Source: Thuidium tamariscinum
Taxonomy: Eukaryota > Streptophyta > Bryopsida > Hypnales > Thuidiaceae
NCBI GenBank assembly: GCA_947034885.2
Contig: OX344753.2
Span: 26,676,347 to 26,740,346, forward strand
Direction of reading: 5' to 3'
DNA: 64,000 nt
Shown: positions 1-11,544 of the stretch, in pieces
How positions within the stretch are numbered: the first letter of the stretch is position 1
Layout: each line of letters opens with the position of its first letter
Notes under the pieces: generated by a model
Databases searched by the model: none
Told to the model about the DNA's origin: nothing
Seen by the model: the letters and a program-made list of their open reading frames with translations, nothing else
Program-made: the position numbers and the translations under genes

Positions 1-760
1 AGCAAACAACACCCAGAACACAGACACCAATTGCACCAACTGTAACAATGAAAAGCACAATCAATCATCCCTCCTGCAAATACTTATGCGCGCTTTTAAA
101 CAAAACATCTCCGCAATCGGAACGACAATTCAATACTATTAGAATCACCATCGAATTGTGTCCATATAACTTCGAATTCCAAAAGGGGAGAAGGAATGCA
201 TGCGTTACCTGTGAACACGGACCTCAAACGCAATTCCTGAGAGTGCTGTCGATTTCAACGAAAATGGATCGCGATTCTTGAGAACGCAATGGATCCCACA
301 ATTCAGGAGAGCGAATTAGTCCAAATTCCGAGAATTCGGAGACGTGAACTCCCAGAATGTGTCCCTGAACTCGAGGAGTTGCTTCTTGGGATGAGAAAGA
401 AAGGCTTCCAGAGGTCTCAGCTAGGAGGTGAGACTTGACGCTGTGAATGGGAAAATTCTGTCGCTATGGAGTGGAACAGAATGAATTTTATAATGGGATT
501 CGATTCAATGCACCAGTTGGTGTGATGGAGTGATGCGACGGCGTTCATGAGATCAATTGCGTGTGTCGAGATGATCTGCCTCGTCTTTCGATGAGGCTGG
601 TGACTCTGTGCCAGCGTTTCTCGCTGCACGATCGGGGTGGGCATATCCGGGTCTCGGTGATGGGTGGTCCAGGGTATCTGTCGATGAAAGGAAAGTACCC
701 CCGATTGAAATAACGGAGGAGACTCCAAAAGCATTCAGGCTCTAAAACCGCCCACCTTCC
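1..760. other. GC-richer, gene-like left flank
   Basis: The first 760 bases are clearly less AT-rich than the following 5 kb, which in this window marks genic DNA. Apart from the candidate exon at 289-438 I recognise no protein. Both strands of 417-763 hold open frames of 72-105 codons, but none shows family motifs and they overlap one another, so I do not call them genes. The higher composition ends abruptly at about 738, where an R1 repeat begins, so the repeat probably inserted at the edge of a gene or its leader. Confidence 0.4.
289..438 (+). CDS. candidate first exon or small ORF, unrecognised
   Basis: An ATG at 289 opens a 49-codon frame that closes with TGA at 436-438. The peptide is charged: it starts MDPTIQESEL, then has an arginine-rich patch (RIRRRELPE) and an acidic-leucine helix (PELEELLLGMRKK). 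Near its end is AG followed by GTGAGA (about 428), a good plant splice-donor shape, so it may be a first coding exon running into an intron rather than a complete small protein. No continuing exon could be identified up to 760. I do not recognise the family. Confidence 0.3.
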   Translation: MDPTIQESELVQIPRIRRRELPECVPELEELLLGMRKKGFQRSQLGGET

Positions 761-1020
761 CAAATGTACATTGTTTGTTCATGCTGTTTTTTCATCTTTA
801 CAGGAATGTATAAATAGTGTACATTTGAGAGGTGGGTGATTTATGCCATTTTGACTCCAATATTTTTTTAACTAATTCCAAAAAGCTCAAAAAAATTAGG
901 AAATGATTTGGGTTTGATGCCAATTCCTCTTGCCTTTTAAGGAAAATTTATTGAAAAATAGTTCAAGAAGTTTAACCTCCCAAAAATCCAATATGGACCT
1001 CCCTATTGCTTCAATTGTGT
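738..1020. repeat. R1 repeat, copy 1 (hairpin-bearing)
   Basis: Starts with GGCTCTAAAA and shares its order of motifs with the copies at 12481-13135: an imperfect inverted repeat around two TGTACA blocks, a central GTTTTTTCAT, then a conserved tail (AAGCTCAAAAAAAT, GAAAATTTATTGAAAAATA, and a GGACCT-like end). The stem here uses CCGCCCACC on one side and GGTGGGTG on the other, unlike the other copies. No coding capacity seen. Confidence 0.65.
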
Positions 1021-4000
1021 TTTCATTGAACCAATTGTGTAGCAATACTAAGGTAATAGAGGGTTTACTTTCCAATATTGTAACAATAATAAGGCAATGA
1101 AGATTACAACGTGTCATTGTGACCCCTTTTTAAAATTGGTTGGGTTGACACCTTGCTTGTCCCTAATCTTATTAATAGGAAAGTATAGGAATTCTTTATT
1201 TTTCATGCATCACAAATTTCAGAAATTTTGAATTTATATTTGTAGTAAGAGACCCTTAATTTGCACTGAGCAATGCAACACATAGAATAGTCAAGTATTC
1301 TATACAAAATAGAGGGTCTTTCTTTTACACGCACTCTTAGAAAAAAAAAATAGAGGACTTCTAGAGAACAACCAAGGCGATTAGATCACCCAAATCCTTA
1401 AATCAATTCTTAGCAATTCTTGTGTGGAATTTACCTCTTCTCTTTATGGGAGAAAAGTGTTTGGAGTTAAACCTATTCTCAATACTTGCAAATTCATAGT
1501 TAATTAATAAAGTGTCCAAAATGCAATAAAAAAGGATCTATAGTGGTCTTTTGACTTCCAAATAAATCAAACAAATTAATAGGCAATTCAATAAGAAATT
1601 CAAGTGCTCAATCAAATTGCTTATTGGATATTATTAGATACAATTGATCTATTGCAATTGCATAAAGTTACCATAATTTTAATTTTTTATTGTTTGGGAT
1701 ATTATTGGAGTTCTATGTGACCATATTATTTCCATTAATTTCATCAAATTGGTATTTTATAGAAAGACCATTATATAAAGATTCAAGAATTACTTTAAAT
1801 GAATAGAAAGCTATATAGACAAATATTAGCTTGAAGCAGTTTGTTCATTTTCATCTAGGATATAGATATTAGAGTACTTAGGGATTAATTCCCAAATTCT
1901 TGAATTACCTTAGGCTCAAGTATATTTGAATTTATTTTCTTAATTTCAAAAATTTTAATATAGTAATTGAAGGATATTGACAAAGTTTAATTAGAAGATT
2001 CAAGAGTGCAATACCAAAATTATAATAATTAAAGTTGATTGAAAATTGTTAAAAAAAATTGTTAAAAAAAATGATGGAGTTATATCCAAAATTACTACCA
2101 TAGATTGATTTAAAAGTTCATTTTATAAGATAAAAAAATGAAAATAGGTTTAAGAACAAAAGCAACAACTCTTAAAGAATTTGCAGTTGATATTGTGGGT
2201 GATATTATCACCCAATTGTCTAACCCAAGGTTGTTTGAAGATCATGGAATGTAGGATTTCAAATTACGAGAATTCAGCAACGTTAGGCATATAATATTTG
2301 TGAAGCCAAGCTACATGGAAATCTAAAATTGTGTTTGATATGCATTCAAAAGAAAAAAATGATCTGTTTTTCTTTGGAATTTTCCAAACAAACATTATGC
2401 AACTAAATTGTCAATCATATATCAATGTGTATTTAGCCATGAGTAGAGAGATAGTTCTTCAATTTTAAAATATATCCTTAATACCAAAATCTAGTACTTG
2501 TAAAATTTTGAAGTTAAATAAAACCTAATTTATATTTTTGAAAAGTTCTTTTAGAAGTCTAGTTTCACTAACAAAAGTCAAAAATTCGATTTGAAAAATG
2601 AATGATAGTGATTTTTCTATTGAAGATTTTGTGCAAGGGTACCCATTGCAATGTTAACTTTATGTAGTGTTGAGAGCTCTTGAAAATGAGCCTCAAATAC
2701 ATGAGATCTTGGGAAAAAAATCACATTCAAAATTCATTTACAAAAATTGTAGAGTAGATTTTGAGAAGCCATAAATTGATTGGAGTTGTGCATATTAGGC
2801 CCTTTAACCTCATATTTTTTTGGTCACCAACTTTTCAGATTTGACTTGCAAAAAGAAGATAGAAAGATTGCACTTTTGCAATTTTAATATTCTCATGGTC
2901 AAACATTATAATCTTTCATTGTATATGTGATATTGTTGTGTTTTCTTTTCCTATGCAATCTCCAACATGTCTAATTTGAATTTGTATAGTTATAATTCTA
3001 AAAAATTTGATACAACATATCAAAATGTTGGCATTTTGTTCAACTTACAACAAATTCCAAGAAGCTCAAAATAGGCCTTTGGCATTAATTGAATAATAAA
3101 GGGTTAACTTTTTTTTATAACCTTTAAGATTATTTGAAGTAGCTTTACTTGAGTTGGTCACTAATTTAAAAGTTGTCTATTTTTTCAATTCCTATCATTT
3201 TTGAAGATGAAATGCTCAAGAATTTTCAACAACCATATGTAGAAAGTAGGGAGTACCAAAAAGGAAGTTTCATATAGTCTATCGTGAGAGAAAACTTTGC
3301 AAGTCTTGAAAGTGTATCCTAGACATAGGCTTGTTAATAAATGTAAGAAAAAATACAATTTCTTTTAAAGTGTTGATATAGCATAAATAGTATTAAATGG
3401 TTTTGTTGTGTGAAATTTTTTAAGAATGTCATTTTTTTCTTGAAAAATTGATTTCAAATAATCTTTCATTAATGAATATTATAAAAGGTTCTCAGTTTAA
3501 AAATCTTTCAACCATGAACAATCAGAAACCTCTAAACATATTCTTCTCTTTGCAAAATAATGAAATTGTTTCTATCAATGCTATAATTCAATTTCAAATC
3601 CAATTCATTCTTAGTATGAAAATACAAAATCTATTTGCAAACTTTTACATCTTGGTTTCCATCCATTTTAAACTTTAGATGGATCATTGCAAGAAACACC
3701 TATACTATTTTGCATCACACCTTGCATAGTCATTTGTTTTTTGGCCATAATTTTTGCATTTTGATTCCAAATAATATGAAATTTCAAAAACAAGGTACTT
3801 ATGACTATTATAAACCTTGTATAATATTTTGAAACTTTAAAAAATGTTTTACTATTAAAAAATAGCACCCAATTTTATGTCACACTTACTAATTTAGAGG
3901 TTTTTAGTAATATTTAGTTATTTAGTATTACCAAAAATGAATTTGAAGCTAAAACTTGAAGGATATGGTCTTCTAGTAGAATTACAGTTATTCAATGAAG

Positions 4001-5484
4001 TAATTCTAAAAAAGTTATTTTGGTTGTGAATTTCCATCTCTAAAAGGTTGATACACATTTAAAATTTAAAATTATTTAAAATTAATTTTTTTCAATTTTT
4101 TATTAACCCCTAAACACTCAAGCAACCTTTTTTTTGGTTACTATATGATTTGGGGTAAGAATTTTTTTCTTAAATTTATTTACTTTTTAGAAAATGATTT
4201 GTTTGTCTTTCATTATTTATATTCAAAACTGAAATCAATACAATCAAACAAAAATTATAAGAAAAATAGCACAAAGCATTTAGAATTGCCTACTATTGAA
4301 CAATTTACTATTTGGAGAAAGTATTCATGATCTCACTATCATATTTTTGTTTTTTTACAAAAAAATATAAACCACAATTTTGACCAATAAAAAAAATTCA
4401 AATGCTAAAGATTAAAATTGTATTTTCGATGAATTTTTGAAGTTATATCTTCAAAATTCATTTGAAGAGAATAAAAAAAATTAACTTTACAATTTTCACT
4501 ATAAGGATACTTTCTACTTTATGGACTTTACATTATCTTCTTTGATGCAAACTTAGAAAAAGTTATAGAACTTACATTTTATAACAAATTTGATTTTTTT
4601 TGTAATCCCATGGACTTTGAAGGCTTAATTAAAACACTAAATTATCTATTTTCTTGACATTTGGTACTTTTCAAATTCCCCTACTTAGAGAATTTTTTTA
4701 ATGAATTTCCTTTGGTGGTTGTCTTCATTTTGGAGGTGTATACATTGTCCATATTTTTTGAATTTCAAAAAACATTTATTTCCTAATTATAAGAAATATT
4801 CTTGTGTATTGTTACAAAATGCAACAAATAGTATAGATGTTTCATGCAATTACCCACATATCTAATGGAAGTTATATATATGGTGCCATATTAGTATATA
4901 AATTTTCAATAAGAGATGCACTATTAGATTGATAATTCAATGATTATCATTTTTCCTTTGGATATCATTAAAATGTGTAAACCTTATCATATTCAAATAC
5001 AATACCATCTAGTTATCATTTTGTTGGTCTTCAAATGTGTAGGAAGTGCATTAATGATCCAAATTAGAAGTGCATAATATCATTAGATTTACAATGCATG
5101 GCATCATATTTTTATTACTATTCTGCACCCAAATTAAAATCAAGCACCTTTTATGTCAATCATACAACTCCAATTGATGTTGTATAGCCAAAATTGGGCT
5201 TCCCAACCTTTTAAGGTGGATATCTCTAAAATTGTCACTTTTTGTTGTTGTGTTGAATTATTATTATTAGACTTATCAAATTTTCATATTTTCTTATTGT
5301 CAAATGAATTGGGATTTTAACCCACCAAAAAATGCAACATTTGGATACCTTTGATGAAGTTTTAAGTAGATGTACTAAAATTGTTTCCTCAATATGAATA
5401 CATACTGATTTTAGTAGATGTACAAAGAATGTGTCAATGGTGAACTTAGGTAGGTTGCGAGTTTGAGTGTACCCACTAACTAAA
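1021..5484. other. AT-rich intergenic repeat DNA, no gene seen
   Basis: About 4.5 kb of very AT-rich DNA with poly-A/T runs. Open frames are all below about 90 codons, low in complexity (Phe/Ile/Asn/Lys-rich) and without motifs, so I treat them as chance. I see no tRNA-like or rRNA-like stretch. Confidence 0.6.
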
Positions 5485-5495
5485 GGTGGGTACAC
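5467..5495. repeat. perfect 10-bp hairpin, 9-nt loop
   Basis: GTGTACCCAC at 5467-5476 is followed nine bases later by its exact inverse GTGGGTACAC at 5486-5495. It overlaps the left terminus of the MITE-like element at 5485-6010 and may mark a second, abutting terminus of the same family. Confidence 0.55.
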
Positions 5496-6010
5496 CCAAA
5501 AGTACAGTTGACCTTAAAAGTGTGTGCATTTCCCAAATCAGTTATGTGTGCAAACTGTAGATGGCACTTTTATAAACAAACTTTGACTCTTAATTGAGTT
5601 ATTTGTAAAGTCCCCCCTACTTTGGGCATGACTTTTTTTGAAGTTGAGAAGGCAACTATAGTTGAAGCGTCAAACTTTTTTGCAAGATACTTATGTCACA
5701 TGACTTCAAAAGTGGGGACCAAACTTTTTTTAGGCACCATTTTGATGGAAAAATAAGTTTCATACCCACTTTTATTTTGACTTTTTTAACTCAACCGACT
5801 TTTTCACAAAACTCATGGGTTTATAAACCCCAGTTTAGTGTACTTTACGAATAACTCAAATAACTTTTGCATATTGTATCTAAATATTGTGTTCTTTGCT
5901 GCATTGAAATGTGCTTTCACTTGCCAACAAGACTACTTGAAAATCTGAACAGCCTGATAATAGTAACTAGGCATAGTACCAATTTGTGGCGCTTTTGGGT
6001 GTACCCCACC
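5485..6010. mobile_element. 526-bp MITE-like element with 17-18 bp inverted ends
   Basis: The left end GGTGGGTACACCCAAAA (5485-5501) is the inverse of the right end TTTTGGGTGTACCCCACC (5993-6010), with one extra base on the right. The left end is also half of a perfect 10-bp hairpin, GTGTACCCAC (5467-5476) with GTGGGTACAC (5486-5495). There is no coding capacity and no clear target-site duplication. It sits just downstream of the F-box pseudogene 3' half, a typical position for a small non-autonomous element. Confidence 0.5.
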
Positions 6011-6077
6011 ACAGAAGGATAAACCTAAATTCGAAGAGGAAAAAGCATGTTCTCAAAAAAGTATTCTTTCCTGGCTC

Positions 6078-6593
6078 TCAGCAGACTGACAGAACGTTCC
6101 TGAAACTCAGGTTCACAAGCTTGGCACGAAGAGTCACAGGAAGCACATCTTCTCTCCCGAATTCTAGACAAGCTTGCCTCCACGGATGCTCCGGCAAAGC
6201 TCCAGCGCACTTGCTCCCAAAATTGTACAAAATCATTGTCCCAGTTTGTCTCGAAACCAACACAACAGAGCTCAAATCATCATCGCGGACAGGAAACCCA
6301 CAGGAAATGTCGTATTGCAACCCAAACTCATTGTGCACAGGTAACGCTCCATAAAACATCCGCTTCACGTCGACATACGAAATTTGCCCCACGCGGAATT
6401 CCTGCTCGAGATCCAGTTTCCCTCATTCACAAAAAGCTCCTTGATCTCAAACATTCACTCGGTGTTGTTCCGCTGGGAGCTCTCGTACGTCGACCCACAT
6501 GGCCATGAACATACGACTGTGGATGACAGTGAGCGATGGATAGCCGGGTGTTGTCGATGCAACTGCCAGGCCTTTTGTCCAGGGGTTGGTTTG
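6078..6593 (-). pseudogene. F-box/kelch pseudogene, 3' half
   Basis: Read on the minus strand from 6593, the frame begins CAA ACC AAC CCC TGG (Q-TNPW) and runs through VIHSRMFMAMWVDVRELPA, then, after at least two frameshifts at about 6410-6475, through DVKRMFYGALPVHNEFGL, DLSSVVLVSRQTGTMILYN and ALPEHPWRQ. This order (short kelch-like strands, a W.VRELP segment, a late LYN...LPEHPWR block) matches the C-terminal half of plant F-box/kelch substrate adaptors, which supply target recognition in SCF ubiquitin ligases. The partner half is at 52784-54436 (minus), and the first codon here continues exactly from its last codon. The frame is broken, so the gene is dead in this haplotype. Family assignment is strong at the F-box end, moderate here. 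Confidence 0.7.
6591..6593. repeat. left target-site copy TTG (CAA codon)
   Basis: TTG lies immediately outside the left inverted terminus. TTG is found again at 52784-52786, separated from the right terminus by four extra bases (GGAA). On the coding strand both copies read CAA, the same glutamine codon of the F-box gene. A 3-bp duplication fits CACTA-type insertion. A longer imperfect duplication (GGTTTG against GGAATTG) would suit other DNA transposons. Confidence 0.5.
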
Positions 6594-6617
6594 CACTGGG
6601 AGCTTTCAGGGCATTAG
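6594..6617 (+). repeat. left 24-bp terminal inverted repeat
   Basis: CACTGGGAGC, TTTCAGG, GCATTAG: an exact inverse match to 52756-52779. It is interrupted after GCATTAG by a GC-rich insert (6614-6920), and the homology to the right end resumes at 6921. Confidence 0.8.
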
Positions 6618-6920
6618 AGCATCTCCACTCGGGACGCGGCCCCTGCCGCATTGGCCCGGAGCTGCGGGACTGCGGGGCAGCGTCCGTGAGCCGAGCTCCC
6701 CACTCCGCCCGGCAGGCCGGGGGCACAATCCCTAACGTAACCACTCACGCCTTGGCACGTTGCAACCACTCACGTGGCAACATCCAATAGGCTTGGACCG
6801 GACGTCATTTTCACTCCCCAACGGCAAAAACGAGAATTTTGATGGCCGGGACGCCACCCAACCTCCACGCCGTGCGCCAGGCCTGACGTCCCCGCGTTGG
6901 AGTGGAGGGTACTCCCTACC
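6614..6920. mobile_element. GC-rich MITE-like insert inside the left terminus
   Basis: About 300 bp of GC-rich DNA, absent from the right terminus, breaks the left terminal repeat. Its own ends are inverted and similar: GAGCATCTCCACTC at the left, and GAGTGGAGGGTACTC (inverse GAGTACCCTCCACTC) at the right, with GGACGCGG/CCGCGTTGG just inside. The GAGCATCTCCA start resembles many plant MITE termini. Overlapping open frames on both strands here are composition artefacts. Confidence 0.5.
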
Positions 6921-6978
6921 GAAAAGAGTTAGCCCCCCTTTTAGGCCCCCCTTAGCATTGATGTCTGAGGTGGGGGGG
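6921..6978 (+). repeat. second block of the left terminal repeat
   Basis: GAAAAGAGTTAGCCCCCC through TTAGCATTGATGTCTGAGG matches the inverse of about 52685-52744 with only a few differences. Homology between the two ends stops at the G-run (GAGGTGGGGGG). Confidence 0.7.
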
Positions 6979-6996
6979 CCTCCAGGACCTATTCCT

Positions 6997-7090
6997 AGAT
7001 AAAAAGGCAAAAAGAGGGGGAGGGGGAGGGAAAAAAGGAAAAAAGAGGGGGAGAGGGAAAAAAGAAAGGAAAAAGAAAAAGAAAGAAAAT
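6997..7090 (+). repeat. polypurine tract
   Basis: An almost uninterrupted run of A and G (AAAAGAGGGGGAGGGGG and similar) directly inside the left terminal block. It could form triplex or G-rich structures. It is simple-sequence DNA without coding function. Confidence 0.7.
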
Positions 7091-8415
7091 TGAGTTTTCA
7101 AATCATTTAGAAACAGAACTTGAACATCAATATTTTATAGAAGAGAGTTGATCTCTTGATTCATTATTAATAAAGAGTGTAGATGTTTTGCACCCTTTAT
7201 ATTCACCTATGTATGCAATTCATGTAAAAGTTAAATAAAAGTAAAAGTTAAAAATAAAATGGTAACATTTGTTCTAGTTTGTTTTGTTTGTAATATTGAG
7301 ATGTCCTAGGCTTTGTGTTCATCAACCTTGTTTTTTACACCATTGGAAAGCTTGACTCAATAAATGTTGTATCATAGTTTTTTTTATGTACAAATGGGTT
7401 TGTAATAAAATTTTAAAACTATAAATTAACTCAAATTATGGAAATGGAGTATACAAGTTTTTTGATATTATCCTTGGTAACACTAAAAAAGCTTTTAATG
7501 AGTAGAAATGCACAAAAGTTGTTTAGCACATTTGGTTTTTGAGTGTGAAAGTTATGGATTTTGAATTGAATTTTGTTTGCCTAAAATTAAATATAATTAT
7601 AGATTAATTATTAAAAAAATTTAACCAAAAGAATATATAGATTAATCATGGAAAATACATAGCTACAAAAGTTGTTCCTAAATCAAATTAAAAAAAATTT
7701 ACATTCATATTCTTTGTTGTTTTATTAGGAAATTTGTGAATTAGAATAAATCATTAAATAATTCAACATTATTGAAGGAAAAAAAAATCAATAATGATAA
7801 ATTGATAGAAAATTCTATGTAATGAATGAAATTGTTTCAATGAAATGAAAATGAATGAAATCATATAATGAAGTGAAGGAAATACAAAATGATTGCAATG
7901 AAAGTTGTCATATGATTTGTAAAAAAAAACATGTGTTCAAATAGCAATGTATATAAATGATGAACAAAACTTTGTAAGAAAAATGAATATTACAACTAAA
8001 TTCTATAAATCATCATAGTTTTACATGTATAATAAACTATATATGAAATGAAATGCACATGAATTCTAACATAACTAAATATTGTATCTACTAAATTTTT
8101 TGTTTTCCTCTTTTGTCTTCATCCTTTTTTTTTCTGTTTCAATTGGAATTGATCTCAGATGAGGAAATTAGAATTTCCAAGGCAATTTTCTATGTGACAA
8201 TAATATTTCCATCGTATTGCAAACTTTTCCCAATCAATCATAGTACGATTGTTTGGTTTGATATATTTCTTTTTGTTTTGATGGTGTAATAAATATGAAA
8301 ACAACTGAGTCTCTTTTTCAGAGTATAGAGTACCTTTTGTTGCATATGGTACAATAGCTGAGTCAATGTCTTTAAGACTTGGAAGTTGACTACAAAGTGG
8401 AGGCTCATATATAGA
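7091..8415. other. AT-rich spacer inside the element, no gene seen
   Basis: About 1.3 kb, with many ATGAATGAAAT-type short repeats around 7800-7870 and no open frame above chance. It lies downstream of the transposase-like gene (which reads minus) and so would be its 3' flank and the element's subterminal region. Confidence 0.5.
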
Positions 8416-11400
8416 TTATGATCTCGATACTTGTGAAGAATCCATATCAACCAAAGGCAATGATGGAAAATTTTCTATGATTTCAACTTCAGCTAGCGTC
8501 TCGACTTCTTCAACAAGGTCTTGAGAAATATCACCAACAACATTAAAATTAGAAGATGGTGGGATTGAAAGTTGAGTTTGCAAATACTTATACCGTCTTC
8601 GAAGTTGTTCATGTGAATATTCACAAAATCCCAAAATGCCCTTGGATGCTAAAGCATTCCATTGGGGCATTATAGAAACTTTCCAACGAATTGACTTTGA
8701 CACAGTTTGTTCATCTTTTACCATAGCCAATAATGCTTCATCTGGTGATAATGTAGAATAACGTGAAATAAGGGGTAGAACATTACTCTCACAAGGAAAA
8801 CTAGTAATATCAAGGATGCATACATTTTCTTCTTCATGAATAACATGTGATGCACCAATATCTTGAGTAACTTGTGCTTCTTGTCTAAGATATGAAGTTG
8901 TTGTTTGAAGGGTACTGATAATACTTGAAGTTCGTGTTTTAGAATTAAATGTAGTTTGGAATTGTACCATTGCAACCATATCAAGTAATTGTTGTTTTAA
9001 ACTTTGCAATGGTTTAGGACGCAAATAGGCTTTGAAAGAGAAATCACTTTGTCGAATGGCAAAAATGCATACGTCCCAAACTCGAAAGAGTGCATTATAA
9101 TTGAAACCTTGGAGAGGAAAATCTTTCAAGCTAGAAAGTGGTTCTTCTGTAAAACAATGCATAGTAATAAATCGCAAAACTCGCCGCTCTAAAGGATTAA
9201 ACATATGTGATAGGCCCATGATTGAATCCTAGAGTACAAGGCTATCAAAGGCACTAAACCTGTGATTGCCAAGAGTATTAAGAGAACCTGACCTTTTCTT
9301 ATGACTTGATGTTGAGCCATGAACATGAACATCTACAGTCCTTTGTCTCTTCAATGGATTGCCAATATTTTTTTGAACCACTCTCAGAGTAGCATTGTCT
9401 TCTTCATTTGATGCAATATAATGGCTATTCAAGTTTGAATTTCCATCTCGAACTTGCTCTGTAGCATTAACCACTTGTTCTGCAATTGGATCAAATGTGT
9501 GGCTATCCCAAATAGCATAATCAACCAATGATGTAATGCCAACATTTAAACATGTTGTTTGGTCAAATGATATAAGTGGCAATGATGGCAACGTTGGCAA
9601 TGAGTCAAAGAAGGAATTGGTAATGCCAAATTGATTATCACAATCATGTAGCGATAATGGCAAAGGGCAGAATATGGTGCACACTCCATTTGTAGAGGAC
9701 AAATTAGACCGAGAACGCAAGGCTAAGTCTTGTGTCAAAATAATGTGCATTGTTGATATAGGTAAGTATGCCCATTTATCATTGAATTGTACTTCTCCAC
9801 GGAAATTCCATCCACATACTAATGCAGTAGTAAGTGCATCACCAAAGAAAATCCCACATGACTCTGGAAATGAAGCTCGAAGGTGTCACCAGAAGTTTTC
9901 ATTTCGTGAAGATTCACGGCGTAATAAATGTCTATAAAAACGATCCAATATCTCATGTAGAAGCTTTGAAGGAGGATTCAAACACTTCATAAAGTATTTT
10001 TGTTGTGTCTCATGGCATCTTATCAATGGCTCTCCAATAATACGTTTAGATGCTGGTAAATGTGATTCGAAGTTTTGGAAATTTTCAATAAAAGCTGAAA
10101 GTTCCGCATAAATGATAGAACCTTCTTGCATTTGACTTCCATGTCCAATGATGATCTTAGATACATTATTCATGAATAAAGAATGTCGAGATTTGTTAGT
10201 TGCATTTGAATTATCTCAATATCGAGTTATTAAATGAAAATTATCAAGTAGAATTGGACTCTATGGAAATGCTTCTCTAAACCACTGACAATCATCACAA
10301 CATTTATCCAAATACATAACGGGATGAATATTCTGCGATCGTTGAGAGTATCGCACCTTCAATTCTTTGGCAAGGTCTACACGTTCTTCATTAGTTGTAG
10401 AATTAGTCCATCGGTGAGTAATAATCTGATGTCGTTCGTTCATAACAACAAATAGTCCATCTATAGGTGCAAATTTTTGACCTGTTGTAGGATCATCAAT
10501 TTGAATTCTAGCAAGTACATTATGATGATGATCTGCTGCCAAATGTGACCCTACTAAACCACCTTCAAAACGTTGAAAAAACTTTTTTTGTTGACTTGTT
10601 ATAGCTTCAAATATGGATGTTGCAATTTGCCTTGAAGGACCTGATGTTCCATTAAATCCATTGCAATGTTGATAAAACATAGGAAAATCTAGGAAGGTCT
10701 CTTTTGATACAGTATAAGAGTGGCCCCCTACTACCCCATTGTAATAATCAATGTGTCCTTTCCATGCCAATGACTGTAATATAAAATAAGATGTTTGAGC
10801 TTTTTTGACCATGGCTATAAAATCATTAATTCTTGCACGACTTGTTGTCAAATCATACATTGATTGAACTAAAGAAGTAGTCCAAGCAATTGTATGAAAT
10901 ACTTGCACTGGACATTGTAAAAATGCCTCATAAGGAACGATGTTGTTTTTTAAAACATCTTCATCCATGATATTTAATGTTGCACCACATCCATTTTTGG
11001 TTGCACAAATGTAAACTGTGGATGTAAAATAACAATCATATTGCAAGTCATGGACATGCCTTGGTAAAGAAAATTCTTTGAATCTCAAGAAACCTTGTTT
11101 TTGGCAAGTTGGACACTTTTGAGAGGAAATAGAAATGCCTAATTGCCGTTCTGGATGCCAAATACTCAAAGGCTTCAATAAATAGTCATCTAAGCTTGGC
11201 CGCATGCTCCACTTTGGTCTTGGTGGATAAGTCCATAAAGGAATGTATTTATGATCATCTTATTTGAATTGATTCAAAATAGCCTTGATCCATGTTGATT
11301 GTACCACATTCAAAGTACCAAAAGTTTTGTCACATTCACCACATTTCATAGAAGTAGGACATTCAAGTGGAGAAGAATATTGTGGAGGCAATAGTTGAGG

Positions 11401-11544
11401 TATAGAGTGCACCTCTGAGGGAATAACAAGCTCTTCACGAAGTCTTTGAGAGTTAAGGACCTCCTCCAAAAATTTTGAGATTCCATACATCTTGAAATCT
11501 ACATAGAAAAATAGTTCAAATGTAATTATTTCAAATGTGAACAA
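8416..11544 (-). pseudogene. transposase-like gene (DUF6729-type), five in-frame stops
   Basis: One minus-strand frame of about 1,043 codons runs from 11544 to a TAA at 8416. Premature stops sit at 11260 (TAA), 10261 (TAG), 10216 (TGA), 9886 (TGA) and 9229 (TAG), yet there is no frameshift. In order it shows: CGEC (about residue 70); YIPLWTYPPRP; HPERQLG then CPTCQKQGFLRF (zinc-binding pair); CATKNGCG; an ADHHH acidic-histidine site; IDGLFVVMNE; YLDKCCDDCQWFREAFP; LLDNFHLITRY; and a C-terminal KWKV-like region with IMPQWNALASKGILGF. The CPxC module, followed by D...NE...D.CC...FP, resembles DUF6729-type proteins with a transposase-like fold. I name that family from memory, so treat it as probable. 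Each stop could come from CAA, CAG or CGA by one C-to-T change, as expected from methylated-cytosine decay. Confidence 0.65.

Noticed and set aside
417-763. 105- and 72-codon minus frames near the left edge
   Set aside because: They overlap each other and the candidate exon, and have no family features.
6732-7010. Overlapping 92- and 80-codon frames on opposite strands
   Set aside because: They arise from GC-rich MITE-like and terminal-repeat DNA, and the translations are Pro/Gly/Arg-biased.
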